The notes under the pieces are model-generated. The model ran no database searches. It saw only the letters and a list, made by a program, of their open reading frames with translations, and was not told where the DNA came from. Of a stretch of 64,000 nt of DNA, positions 17,209 to 26,156 are shown in pieces. The stretch spans positions 1,984,001-2,048,000 of the forward strand of contig OZ254080.1 in NCBI GenBank assembly GCA_965267485.1, written 5' to 3'. The stretch comes from JANQJA01 sp965267485. GTDB taxonomy: Bacteria; Pseudomonadota; Gammaproteobacteria; Pseudomonadales; Azotimanducaceae. The position numbers and the translations under genes were made by a program. Each line of letters begins with the position of its first letter. Within the stretch, counting starts at the first letter, position 1.

Positions 17209-17912
17209 TGCAAGTCAGCGTTTATCGATTTGATCCGGCCAAGGACCATGAGCCTTACATGCAGGATTTTGACCTCGAGTTGCCCGCGGGCAAGGACCTC
17301 ATGGTGCTCGACGTCATGGAACTGCTGAAGGAAAAGGATTCCACCATCTCTTACCGGCGTTCCTGTCGTGAGGGCGTGTGTGGCTCCGACGGCGTCAACA
17401 TGAACGGCAAGAACGGCCTTGCCTGTGTGACGCCCGTCTCTGAGGTTGCCAAGAACGGCAAACTCAGCCTTCGACCGCTGCCCGGGCTCCCGGTCATCCG
17501 TGATCTGGTTGTGGATATGGAGCAGTTCTTCGACAGCTACAAGAAGATAAAGCCCTATCTCATCAATGATGAAGAGCCGCCGTCGCAGGAGCGTCTGCAG
17601 TCACCGGAAGACCGGGACAAGCTGGATGGACTCTATGAGTGCATTCTGTGCGCCTGTTGCTCGACGTCCTGCCCGTCCTACTGGTGGAATCCGGACAAGT
17701 TCATTGGGCCCGCGGGCCTGCTTCAGGCTTACCGCTTCCTCGCGGATTCCCGTGATACGGCGACTGAAGACCGCCTCAAGGACCTCGAAGACCCCTTCAG
17801 CGTGTTCCGCTGCCGCGGCATCATGAACTGCGTCTCTGTCTGCCCCAAGGGTCTGAACCCGACCCGGGCAATCGGCAAGATCCGAAGCATGCTCCTCAGT
17901 CGGGCTGTCTAA
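17208..17912 (+). CDS. sdhB: Succinate dehydrogenase iron-sulfur subunit
   Basis: Carries electrons from SdhA to ubiquinone through three iron-sulfur centres. The 234 residues contain the [2Fe-2S] cysteines in SCREGVCGSDGVNMNGKNG, the [4Fe-4S] motif CILCACCSTSCPSYWW and the [3Fe-4S] motif CRGIMNCVSVCPKGLNP, spaced as in E. coli. Last gene of sdhCDAB; a strong terminator lies 18 nt downstream. Confidence 0.98.
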   Translation: MQVSVYRFDPAKDHEPYMQDFDLELPAGKDLMVLDVMELLKEKDSTISYRRSCREGVCGSDGVNMNGKNGLACVTPVSEVAKNGKLSLRPLPGLPVIRDLVVDMEQFFDSYKKIKPYLINDEEPPSQERLQSPEDRDKLDGLYECILCACCSTSCPSYWWNPDKFIGPAGLLQAYRFLADSRDTATEDRLKDLEDPFSVFRCRGIMNCVSVCPKGLNPTRAIGKIRSMLLSRAV

Positions 17913-17930
17913 AATCTGCTCAATCTGACA

Positions 17931-17955
17931 ACGGCGCCCACGGGCGCCGTTTTTC
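17931..17955 (+). terminator. Rho-independent terminator after sdhB
   Basis: Stem ACGGCGCCC / GGGCGCCGT with a 2-nt loop, followed by TTTTT. It separates sdhCDAB from the sucA group, so the latter probably has its own promoter or depends on partial read-through. Confidence 0.9.
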
Positions 17956-17973
17956 GTTCCACAGACCGCGCAG

Positions 17974-18180
17974 CCCTGGGTCAGACCCCAGTGCCAGGCC
18001 TGCAGGCCTGGGTCCGCAGCCCGGGGTCAGACCCCAGTGCCAGGCCTGGGTCAGACCCCGTTCTGGCACTCGGGTCTGACCCTGCTCTGGCACTGGGGTC
18101 TGACCCTGCTCTGGCACTGGGGTCTGACCCTGCTCTGGCACTGGTGTGGCACTGGGGTCTGACCCCGGGCTGGGGCACGC
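17974..18180. repeat. 24-bp tandem and inverted repeat array between sdhB and sucA
   Basis: Three head-to-tail copies of a 24-bp unit, CTGGCACTGGGGTCTGACCC plus TGCT, lie at 18063-18134, with a partial fourth to about 18168. Inverted copies (GGGTCAGACCCCAGTGCCAGG type) lie to the left at 17975-18060. Each unit carries the odd palindrome GGGTCTGACCC, so an RNA or single strand could fold into nested hairpins or one large stem. Because the unit is a multiple of three, frames remain open on both strands without being genes. Confidence 0.9.
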
Positions 18181-18281
18181 GGGGTGCGGGGTGAGGTGTT
18201 TCTTGGGTTGCAATCCTAGTATCATCGCGCTGTGGCGAGGCGGGCCGCATTTGCCGCCAATTTCAGGAGTCCCAGCGAGAG

Positions 18282-21128
18282 ATGCAAGAGAGCAAGATGG
18301 AGCAATTGTGGCGTACGGGCCACATTTCGGGTGGCAACGCCGCCTATGTCGAAGATCTCTATGAAGCCTACCTCGACGATCCATCCTCGGTGCCGGAGCA
18401 ATGGCGCAGCTACTTCGAAACGCTGCCTGTGGTCGAAGGCAAGATGGCGCCGGATATCTCCCACGAGACCGTCAGAAACCACTTCCTGCTGCTCGCCAAG
18501 AACCAGGCACGCGTCACGCCGGTTTCTCCTGCCTCGATCGGCTCTGATTACGAGAAGAAGCAGGTCGCGGTTGGCGACCTGATTTCTGCCTACCGCCGTC
18601 GCGGTCACCTGAAGGCCAATCTGGACCCGCTGGGGCTCGCCGAATCGGCAGAGTCACCGGCGCTCGATTTGCGTTACCTCGGCCTCTCCGAAGCGGATCT
18701 CGACACCACGTTCCAGACCGGCACGCTCAACATGGGCAAGGGTGAGGCCACCCTTCGCGAAATTATCGACGCGCTGGAAGAAACCTACTGTGACTCCATT
18801 GGCGCCGAGTACATGTACATCTCGGATGAGACCGAGAAGAACTGGATTCAGCAGCGCATGGAGAGTGCGCGCTCGAACCCCGCTTACAGCGAGGGCGTCA
18901 AACGCCGGCTGCTCGACCGCCTGATCGCGGCCGAAGGCCTCGAGCAGTATCTCGGCCGCAAGTATCCCGGCACCAAGCGTTTCGGCCTCGAAGGCGGCGA
19001 GTCTGCCATTCCCTGTCTTGCGGAACTCATTCACCGGGCGGGCAGCGCCGGCGTCGTTGAAACCGTCATCGGCATGGCGCACCGCGGCCGGATCAATGTC
19101 CTCGTCAACCTGATGGGCAAGCAGCCCTCTGAATTGTTTGACGAGTTCGAGGGGCGCTACACCCCGGGTTTTGGCTCGGGAGACGTCAAATACCACCAGG
19201 GTTTCTCGTCGAACCTGATGACACCGGGCGGCGAGATGCACCTTGCGCTCGGCTTCAACCCGTCGCACCTCGAGATTGCGGCGCCGGTGATCGTTGGTTC
19301 CGTGCGCGCCCGTCAGGACCGCCGCAAGGACAAGGCCGGCGACAAGGTCCTGGCGATCAATGTACATGGAGATGCGTCCTTTGCCGGCCAGGGTGTCGTC
19401 ATGGAGACATTCCAGATGTCCCAGACCCGCGGCTTCTACAGCGGCGGCACCATCCACGTCATCCTGAACAACCAGATCGGCTATACCATCAGCAACCCGC
19501 GTGATGCGCGCTCGGCGCACTACTGCACGGAAGTTGCGAAGATGGTGCAGGCGCCGATCTTCCACGTGAACGCGGACGACCCGGAAGCCGTGCTGTTCGT
19601 GTCGCAGATCGCGCTCGATTACCGCATGGAGTTCAAGAAGGACGTCGTCATCGACCTCGTCTGTTATCGCCGCCGCGGCCACAACGAGGGTGATGAGCCC
19701 GCGATCACGCAGCCGCTGATGTACCAGAAGATTCGCAAGCATCCGACGACGCTGACCCTCTACGCCGAAAAGGTGATTGGTGAGGGTGCGCTCGACAAGG
19801 AGGAGTTCGAACGCCGGGTGGATGCCTACCGGGACGCGCTCGACGAGGGGCACGCCGTCGCCTGGGACCATCTGAAGGAGCCCGATACCTCGCTCTATGT
19901 TGACTGGCAGCCGTATATCGGCCACACCTGGACGGCGGAAGCGGATACGACGTTCCCCCACAAGAAGTTCCGGGAACTGGCACAGAAGATTCACGAAGTG
20001 CCCGAAGGGTTTTCCCTTCACCGACAGGTTTCAAAGATCATGGAAGACCGGCGCAAGATGGCCGCCGGCGCGATGTCCATCAACTGGGGATTTGCCGAGA
20101 ACATGGCGTACGCGACGCTGCTCTCGGAGGGTTTCTCGGTACGCCTCACGGGGCAGGACGTTCGTCGAGGCACGTTCTCGCACCGTCATGCGGTCCTGCA
20201 CGACCAGAAGACGGGCATGGGTTATCTGCCGCTTGCGAACCTCGCAGAAGATCAGCCGGACTTCCGCATCTACGACTCGCTGCTCTCGGAAGAAGCCGTT
20301 CTCGCGTTTGAATATGGCTACTCACAGACCAGCCCTGGCACGCTTTGCATCTGGGAGGCACAGTTCGGCGATTTCGCAAATGGTGCCCAGGTTGTCATCG
20401 ACCAGTTCATCAGCAGCGGCGAACACAAATGGGCCCGACTGTGCGGCCTGACGCTGCTCCTGCCGCATGGCTACGAAGGGCAGGGTCCGGAACACTCCTC
20501 GGCGCGGCTCGAGCGGTTCCTGCAACTGTCGGCAGAGCACAACATCCAGGTGTGCGTACCGACGACGCCGGCGCAGATTTTCCACCTGCTGCGACGGCAG
20601 GTCATTCGCCCGCTGCGAAAGCCGCTGGTGGTGATGTCGCCGAAGAGCCTGCTTCGCCACAAGGAAGCCGTGTCCTCGCTCGAGGATCTGACCGACGGCA
20701 CGTTCGAAACGGTCCTTCAGGACCAGAGCGGTGTCGACGACAAGGAAATCACGCGAATCGTGTTCTGTAGCGGCAAGGTCTACTACGACCTCATCGCCAG
20801 GCGAAAGGAAGATGAGCTGAATCACGTCGCGATCGTCCGCATCGAGCAACTGTATCCGTTCCCGGAGGAGGCGATGGCTGCCGCGCTGGGTCGTTATCCC
20901 AACATCGCGTCTGCAGTCTGGTGTCAGGAAGAACCGATGAACCAGGGGGCGTGGTACTCGAGCCAGCATCATATGCGTCGCGTTATTCACGGCAAGTTCC
21001 CCGGTCTCTATCTTCGCTATGCGGGGCGCGAGGCATCGGCGGCACCGGCGGCAGGATATTCTTCGCTGCACGTCAGACAACAAGAACAACTCGTCCAGGA
21101 CGCCCTCTACGCAGACGGCGTCGAGTAG
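18282..21128 (+). CDS. sucA: 2-oxoglutarate dehydrogenase E1 component
   Basis: Thiamine-diphosphate enzyme that decarboxylates 2-oxoglutarate and transfers the succinyl group to the lipoyl arm of SucB. The 948 residues include the N-terminal GNAAYVEDLYEAYLDDP segment, the His-containing VIGMAHRGRINVL block, the ThDP motif GDASFAGQGVVMETFQM with NNQIGYTISNP, and the transketolase-like C-terminal half with QDVRRGTFSHRHAVLHDQ. The ATG at 18282 has AGGAG 12 nt upstream; an ATG at 18297 is an alternative. Confidence 0.97.
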   Translation: MQESKMEQLWRTGHISGGNAAYVEDLYEAYLDDPSSVPEQWRSYFETLPVVEGKMAPDISHETVRNHFLLLAKNQARVTPVSPASIGSDYEKKQVAVGDLISAYRRRGHLKANLDPLGLAESAESPALDLRYLGLSEADLDTTFQTGTLNMGKGEATLREIIDALEETYCDSIGAEYMYISDETEKNWIQQRMESARSNPAYSEGVKRRLLDRLIAAEGLEQYLGRKYPGTKRFGLEGGESAIPCLAELIHRAGSAGVVETVIGMAHRGRINVLVNLMGKQPSELFDEFEGRYTPGFGSGDVKYHQGFSSNLMTPGGEMHLALGFNPSHLEIAAPVIVGSVRARQDRRKDKAGDKVLAINVHGDASFAGQGVVMETFQMSQTRGFYSGGTIHVILNNQIGYTISNPRDARSAHYCTEVAKMVQAPIFHVNADDPEAVLFVSQIALDYRMEFKKDVVIDLVCYRRRGHNEGDEPAITQPLMYQKIRKHPTTLTLYAEKVIGEGALDKEEFERRVDAYRDALDEGHAVAWDHLKEPDTSLYVDWQPYIGHTWTAEADTTFPHKKFRELAQKIHEVPEGFSLHRQVSKIMEDRRKMAAGAMSINWGFAENMAYATLLSEGFSVRLTGQDVRRGTFSHRHAVLHDQKTGMGYLPLANLAEDQPDFRIYDSLLSEEAVLAFEYGYSQTSPGTLCIWEAQFGDFANGAQVVIDQFISSGEHKWARLCGLTLLLPHGYEGQGPEHSSARLERFLQLSAEHNIQVCVPTTPAQIFHLLRRQVIRPLRKPLVVMSPKSLLRHKEAVSSLEDLTDGTFETVLQDQSGVDDKEITRIVFCSGKVYYDLIARRKEDELNHVAIVRIEQLYPFPEEAMAAALGRYPNIASAVWCQEEPMNQGAWYSSQHHMRRVIHGKFPGLYLRYAGREASAAPAAGYSSLHVRQQEQLVQDALYADGVE

Positions 21129-21155
21129 GAGTCGGTAGTCCCTAAAGGAATCATC

Positions 21156-22418
21156 ATGACTGATATCAAAGCACCCGAGTTTCCCGAATCCATTGCCGAC
21201 GGCGAGGTTGCCACCTGGCACGTCGATGTCGGCGAGCCGGTCAAGCGCGACCAGGTGCTCGTGGATATCGAGACGGACAAGGTCGTGCTCGAAGTGGCCG
21301 CACCCGCCGATGGCAAGGTGACGGAAATCCTGAAGCAGGAAGGCGATACCGTGCTGGCCGAAGACGTGCTGGCGAAGTTCGAGGAGGGTGATGCCGGAGA
21401 TTCGGGCGGCGATGGCGACGCCGGCAGCGAGGCTGCGAGTTCGGATGCCGGGTCGGAGGCCGCATCGTCGGACGAAGGCGAGGACGAAGGTGCCGAGCCG
21501 ATTGCGAGCCCGGCCGCTCGCAAGCTGGCTGAAGAGAACAAGATTGATCTCGCGAAGGTCGACGGATCGGGCAAGGACGGGCGCATTACCAAGGAAGATG
21601 TGGTGAAAGCTGTCGCGGATGCCGAGAAGGCACCTCCCGCCGAGAAGCCTGCTGCGGCCGCAAAGAAGAAGGACGAGGAGACCGCCGTCGCGCCCGCGCC
21701 AACCAGCCCGGAGGGCCGCGTCGAGCGCCGCGTACCCATGACGCGACTGCGCGCAAGCATCGCGCGGCGCCTGACCGAAGTTCAGCAAAACTCGGCGATG
21801 CTGACGACATTCAACGAGGTCGACATGACGGCTGTGATGGAGCTTCGCAGCCGTTACAAGGAAGACTTCGAAAAGGCGCACAACGGCACGCGGCTCGGCT
21901 TTATGTCGTTTTTCGTGCGCGCCTCGATTGAAGCACTCAAGCGATTCCCGGCGGTCAACGCATCGATCGACGACAACGATATCGTCTACCACGGATACCA
22001 GGACATCGGTGTTGCGGTGAGCTCGGAGCGGGGGCTTGTCGTGCCTGTCCTGCGCGACGCCGACAGCCTCACGCTGGCCGAGATCGAAGACAAGATTCGC
22101 GAGTACGGCCAGAAGGCGCGCGACAACAAGCTGTCGATCGACGACATGACCGGCGGCACGTTCACGGTGTCCAACGGTGGCGTTTTCGGCTCATTGCTGT
22201 CGACGCCGATTCTGAACCCGCCACAGACTGGCATTCTTGGCATGCACAAGATTCAGGAGCGGCCGATGGCCATCGGCGGCGAGGTGAAGATCCGGCCAAT
22301 GATGTATCTCGCGCTTTCCTACGACCATCGGTTGATCGATGGCCGGGAGGCGGTCCAGTTCCTTGTCACGATCAAGGATTTCATTGAAGAGCCGGCTCGC
22401 ATCCTGCTCGACATCTAA
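21156..22418 (+). CDS. sucB: Dihydrolipoyllysine succinyltransferase (E2 of 2-oxoglutarate dehydrogenase)
   Basis: Core of the 2-oxoglutarate dehydrogenase complex; transfers succinyl from the lipoyl group to CoA. The 420 residues comprise one lipoyl domain (residues 1-75, lipoyl Lys42 in IETDKVVLEV), a Ser/Asp/Glu-rich linker, an E1/E3-binding domain (SPAARKLAEENKIDLAKVDG, about 112-148), an Ala/Pro/Lys linker, and the catalytic domain with the motif ALSYDHRLIDGREAVQFL, holding the active-site His and Asp. Starts 28 nt after sucA behind AAAGGAATC. Confidence 0.97.
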   Translation: MTDIKAPEFPESIADGEVATWHVDVGEPVKRDQVLVDIETDKVVLEVAAPADGKVTEILKQEGDTVLAEDVLAKFEEGDAGDSGGDGDAGSEAASSDAGSEAASSDEGEDEGAEPIASPAARKLAEENKIDLAKVDGSGKDGRITKEDVVKAVADAEKAPPAEKPAAAAKKKDEETAVAPAPTSPEGRVERRVPMTRLRASIARRLTEVQQNSAMLTTFNEVDMTAVMELRSRYKEDFEKAHNGTRLGFMSFFVRASIEALKRFPAVNASIDDNDIVYHGYQDIGVAVSSERGLVVPVLRDADSLTLAEIEDKIREYGQKARDNKLSIDDMTGGTFTVSNGGVFGSLLSTPILNPPQTGILGMHKIQERPMAIGGEVKIRPMMYLALSYDHRLIDGREAVQFLVTIKDFIEEPARILLDI

Positions 22419-22450
22419 GACAAACGTTATTGCCTCAAGAGGTCCCAAGC

Positions 22451-23893
22451 ATGGCAACCAGGTTTGATGTGATCGTGATCGGCGGCGGTCCGGCTGGCTA
22501 TCACGCGGCGATTCGCGCGGCACAGCTCGGCATGAAGACGGCGTGCATCGACAAATGGATCGGCAAGGAGGACAAGCCCGCATTTGGTGGCACCTGTCTG
22601 AACGTCGGGTGCATTCCGTCCAAAGCATTGCTCGAAGCGTCGCACAAGTACGTCGAAGCGAAGGAAGACTTTGCCGACTTCGGTATCAAGGCCTCGAAGA
22701 TCGAACTCGATCTGGCGGCGATGATGAAGCGTAAGGATACCGTTGTGAAGAATCTCACAGGCGGTGTCAGTGCGCTGCTCAAGTCGAATGGCGTTGCGGT
22801 CATGGAGGGTTCGGCGAAGCTCAAGGCGGGCCGTGAGGTGGAATTTACGCCCCACGAAGGCGATGCGGAATTGCTCGAGGCCGACAACGTGATTATCGCG
22901 ACCGGATCAGTGCCGGTCGAGATTCCGCCGTGTCCGCTGACCGGCGACCTGATCGTCGACTCCACGGGCGCGCTGGAATTCAGCGCCGTGCCCAAGCGGC
23001 TTGGCGTGATCGGTGCGGGCATCATCGGCCTCGAACTCGGCAGTGTGTGGAATCGGCTCGGCTCCGAGGTGGTCATCCTCGAAGCCTTGGAAGATTTCCT
23101 GCCAGTCGCCGACGAGGCGGTGGCAAAAGAAGCCCTCAAGCAGTTCAAGAAGCAGGGCCTCGATATCCGGCTCGGCACGCGCGTCATGAGCAGTGAGGTG
23201 AAGGGCAAGAAGGTCAAGGTCGACTACAAGGTCGATGAAGAAGACAAGTCAGAGACGTTCGATGCGGTCATTGTTGCCGTGGGCCGACGTCCGTATACAG
23301 AGAATCTCCTGTCAGCAGACAGCGGCGTGAATCTCGATGAGCGCGGTTTCATCTACGTCAACGATCTGTGTTCGACAGACGCCCCGGGCGTATATGCCGT
23401 CGGTGATGTCGTCCGCGGGCCGATGCTCGCCCACAAGGGCATGGAAGAGGGCATCATGGTCGCCGAGCGAATTGCCGGCCAGAAGCCGCTGGTGAATTAC
23501 GACACGGTACCGTCGGTGGTCTATACCCATCCGGAGATCGCGTGGGCGGGCAAGACAGAGCAGGAACTCAAGTCGGCCGGTGAGGATTATGTGGTCGGGC
23601 AGTTCCCAATGTCTGCGAGCGGCCGGGCACTTGCCTCCAATGTCTCCGAGGGTTTCGTCAAGGTGATTGCCGATGCGAAGACCGACCGCGTCCTCGGTGT
23701 ACACATGATCTGTGCCCATGCGGGTGAACTCATCAGTGATGCCGTCATCGCGATGGAGTTTGGCGCCAGCGCCGAGGATCTCGGGCTGACCATGTTTGCG
23801 CATCCGACGCTGTCGGAAGCCGTGCACGAAGCCGCGCTTTCCGTTCATGGCCATGCCATCCACACTGCGAACCGCAAGCGCAAGAAGAAATAA
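22451..23893 (+). CDS. lpd: Dihydrolipoyl dehydrogenase (E3)
   Basis: Flavoprotein that re-oxidises the dihydrolipoyl group of SucB with NAD+. I chose the ATG at 22451 (MATRFDVIVIGGGPAGYHAA, 480 residues) with GAGGT upstream over the earlier frame start. The redox-active disulfide is in GGTCLNVGCIPSKALL, the NAD motif is GVIGAGIIGLELGSVW, the FAD-Asp motif is APGVYAVGDVV and the active-site His-Glu pair is AHPTLSEAVHEA. Its place inside the suc operon matches the LPD-Glc arrangement of Pseudomonas. Confidence 0.97.
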   Translation: MATRFDVIVIGGGPAGYHAAIRAAQLGMKTACIDKWIGKEDKPAFGGTCLNVGCIPSKALLEASHKYVEAKEDFADFGIKASKIELDLAAMMKRKDTVVKNLTGGVSALLKSNGVAVMEGSAKLKAGREVEFTPHEGDAELLEADNVIIATGSVPVEIPPCPLTGDLIVDSTGALEFSAVPKRLGVIGAGIIGLELGSVWNRLGSEVVILEALEDFLPVADEAVAKEALKQFKKQGLDIRLGTRVMSSEVKGKKVKVDYKVDEEDKSETFDAVIVAVGRRPYTENLLSADSGVNLDERGFIYVNDLCSTDAPGVYAVGDVVRGPMLAHKGMEEGIMVAERIAGQKPLVNYDTVPSVVYTHPEIAWAGKTEQELKSAGEDYVVGQFPMSASGRALASNVSEGFVKVIADAKTDRVLGVHMICAHAGELISDAVIAMEFGASAEDLGLTMFAHPTLSEAVHEAALSVHGHAIHTANRKRKKK

Positions 23894-23943
23894 ACGTAGA
23901 ACAAGCAATCGATCCATCCACCTTTAAGTCAGGGACCTGAAAC

Positions 23944-25113
23944 ATGAACCTTCATGAATACCAGGCGAAGCAGCTCTTTGCCCAGTATGGATTGCCCGTT
24001 TCCGAGGGCAAGGCGGTAGATACCGCTGACGAGGCCGTTGAGGCGGCTCACGCAATTGGCGGTGACCGCTGGGTTATCAAGGCGCAGGTACATGCCGGCG
24101 GCCGCGGCAAGGCCGGTGGCGTCAAGCTCGTATCGAGTGACGACGAGATCCGCGAGTTTGCCAACAAGCATATCGGCACGAACCTCGTTACGTTCCAGAC
24201 TGACGAGAAAGGTCAGCCGGTCGCGAAGATTTACGTCGAAACGTGTACGGATATCGCGCGCGAACTGTATCTGGGTGCCGTCGTCGATCGTGCTTCCCGG
24301 CGCATCGTGTTCATGGCTTCGACCGAGGGTGGTGTCGAAATCGAGAAGGTCGCTGAAGAAACGCCCGAGAAGATCCTCCAGGCGACTGTTGACCCGGCGC
24401 TGGGCGGGTTGCCTTACCAGGGCCGCGAACTCGCATTCAAACTCGGGCTGGAAGGCAAGCAGGTCAACCAGTTTGCCTCGATTTTTGTTTCGCTGGCTAA
24501 GATGTTCGAAGAGCGCGATCTGGCGCTGCTCGAGATCAACCCGCTGGTCGTGACCGAGCAGGGCGATGTTCACTGCCTGGACGCCAAGGTCTCGATTGAC
24601 AGCAATGCGCTGTATCGCCAGAAGGAACTGGCCGCGATGCGTGACCACTCGCAGGAAGATGAGCGTGAGAACAAGGCGTCCGAGTTTGGTCTGAACTACG
24701 TCGCCCTCGACGGAACGATTGGCTGCATGGTTAATGGTGCAGGCCTTGCGATGGGCACGATGGACCTTGTGAAGTATCACGGCGGTCAGCCGGCGAACTT
24801 CCTCGACGTCGGTGGTGGCGCAACGAAAGAGACGGTCACCGAAGCATTCAAGATCATTCTCGCTGACGAGTCGGTCAAGGCGGTACTCATCAACATCTTC
24901 GGCGGCATTGTCCAGTGCAACATCATTGCCGACGGCATCATCGGTGCCGTCAAGGACGTTGGCGTGGATGTGCCGGTTGTCGTTCGGTTCGAAGGCAACA
25001 ACGCACAGAAGGGCGTAGAGACCCTTGAAGCGAGCGACGTCGAGATTCTCGCCGCAACGAGTCTCACCGATGCGGTCGAAAAAGCAGTCAAGGCAGCAGG
25101 AGGTGCAGCGTGA
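23944..25113 (+). CDS. sucC: Succinyl-CoA synthetase, beta subunit
   Basis: With SucD makes succinate, CoA and a nucleoside triphosphate from succinyl-CoA. The 389 residues begin MNLHEYQAKQLFAQYGLPV, the typical start, and contain an ATP-grasp domain (KAQVHAGGRGKAGGVKL near residue 45) and the C-terminal ligase domain with GGIVQCNIIADGII. Its stop overlaps sucD by 4 nt (GTGA), which couples translation for an equal subunit ratio. It follows lpd by 50 bp with an AGGGACCTG-type ribosome binding site. Confidence 0.98.
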   Translation: MNLHEYQAKQLFAQYGLPVSEGKAVDTADEAVEAAHAIGGDRWVIKAQVHAGGRGKAGGVKLVSSDDEIREFANKHIGTNLVTFQTDEKGQPVAKIYVETCTDIARELYLGAVVDRASRRIVFMASTEGGVEIEKVAEETPEKILQATVDPALGGLPYQGRELAFKLGLEGKQVNQFASIFVSLAKMFEERDLALLEINPLVVTEQGDVHCLDAKVSIDSNALYRQKELAAMRDHSQEDERENKASEFGLNYVALDGTIGCMVNGAGLAMGTMDLVKYHGGQPANFLDVGGGATKETVTEAFKIILADESVKAVLINIFGGIVQCNIIADGIIGAVKDVGVDVPVVVRFEGNNAQKGVETLEASDVEILAATSLTDAVEKAVKAAGGAA

Positions 25114-25982
25114 GCGTACTGGTCAACAAGGATACGAAAGTCATCTGTCAGGGCTTTACCGGTTCACAGGGCACGCTCCACTCCGAGCAGTCTATTGCCT
25201 ACGGTACGAAGATGGTTGGCGGTGTCACGCCCGGAAAGGGTGGTCAGAAGCACCTCGACCTGCCGGTGTTCGACACCGTACGCGATGCGGTTGAAGAGAC
25301 CGGCGCGGACGCCTCCGTGATTTACGTACCGGCGCCGTTCGCCAAGGACGGAATCCTCGAGGCCGTCGATGCCGGCATCAAACTCGTCGTCTGTATCACC
25401 GAAGGTGTGCCGACGCTCGACATGCTGGCCGTCAAGGCGTTCCTCGACGGTACGGATGTCACACTGATTGGCCCGAACTGTCCCGGCGTTATCACGCCCG
25501 GTGAGTGCAAGATCGGTATCATGCCGGGTGAGATTCACCTGCCGGGCAAGGTCGGTATCGTCTCCCGCTCGGGGACGCTGACCTATGAGGCCGTCAAGCA
25601 AACCACCGACCTCGGTTTTGGCCAGAGCACCTGTGTCGGTATCGGCGGAGACCCGATTCCGGGCAGCAATTTCATTGACGTCCTGACGCTGTTCGAGAAC
25701 GATCCGCAGACCGAGGCGATCATCATGGTGGGTGAGATCGGTGGCAGCGCTGAGGAAGCGGCCGCAGAGTTCATCAAGGACAACGTCAGCAAGCCGGTCG
25801 TTGGCTATATCGCCGGCGTCACTGCGCCGCCGGGCAAGCGTATGGGCCACGCGGGCGCCATCATCGCCGGTGGCAAGGGCACGGCCAAGGACAAGTTCGC
25901 CGCGCTTGAGGCGGCAGGTGTCACGACCGTTGAGAGCCTTGCCGAGATCGGAAACACCCTGAAGCAGGTAACCGGCTGGTAG
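25110..25982 (+). CDS. sucD: Succinyl-CoA synthetase, alpha subunit
   Basis: CoA-binding subunit that carries the phosphohistidine intermediate. The 290 residues show the CoA site GFTGSQGTLHSEQSIAYGTK, the GPNCPGVITPGECKIGIMP block, and the phosphorylated His in KRMGHAGAIIAGGKGTA near residue 245. GTG start inside the end of sucC. It closes the suc operon; a hairpin with weak T tract overlaps its stop. Confidence 0.98.
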   Translation: MSVLVNKDTKVICQGFTGSQGTLHSEQSIAYGTKMVGGVTPGKGGQKHLDLPVFDTVRDAVEETGADASVIYVPAPFAKDGILEAVDAGIKLVVCITEGVPTLDMLAVKAFLDGTDVTLIGPNCPGVITPGECKIGIMPGEIHLPGKVGIVSRSGTLTYEAVKQTTDLGFGQSTCVGIGGDPIPGSNFIDVLTLFENDPQTEAIIMVGEIGGSAEEAAAEFIKDNVSKPVVGYIAGVTAPPGKRMGHAGAIIAGGKGTAKDKFAALEAAGVTTVESLAEIGNTLKQVTGW

Positions 25983-26001
25983 GGACCCCTGCCCGGGGTC
26001 C
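25983..26001 (+). terminator. Possible weak terminator after sucD
   Basis: Seven-bp stem GGACCCC / GGGGTCC with a 5-nt loop, beginning at the sucD stop codon and followed only by TTCG. The stem is good but the T tract is poor, so termination is uncertain. Confidence 0.4.
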
Positions 26002-26030
26002 TTCGCTGCCCTCGGAACGGGGTGGCGCAC

Positions 26031-26069
26031 CTCGTCCTGAGGCTCGCGCGCCAGCGCGCGCCTCAGGAC
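26031..26069. repeat. Palindromic intergenic repeat, copy 3
   Basis: Inverted repeat CTCGTCCTGAGGC ... GCCTCAGGAC with a GC-rich centre (GCGCGCCAGCGCGC). It lies in the leader region between sucD and htpG, about 90 bp before the htpG start. Confidence 0.8.
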
Positions 26070-26156
26070 CTGATCTCCCCCGACGGCCTTGAATTTCTGC
26101 GCCGTCGACCCCACTCCCTCCCGATCGAAACAGCTTTGATCCGGAACGAGGGAACT

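Noticed and set aside
17974..18180. CRISPR array
   Set aside because: Copies are directly adjacent, without unique spacers, and no cas genes are near.
17981..18250. Open frames on both strands through the 24-bp array
   Set aside because: The unit is a multiple of three and lacks stops in several frames, so the frames are a by-product. No ribosome binding site, and the sequence is only repeated ALGSDP-type peptides.
20322..21992. 556-residue frame opposite sucA and sucB
   Set aside because: Antisense shadow of two clear genes in GC-rich DNA; no start site or family resemblance.
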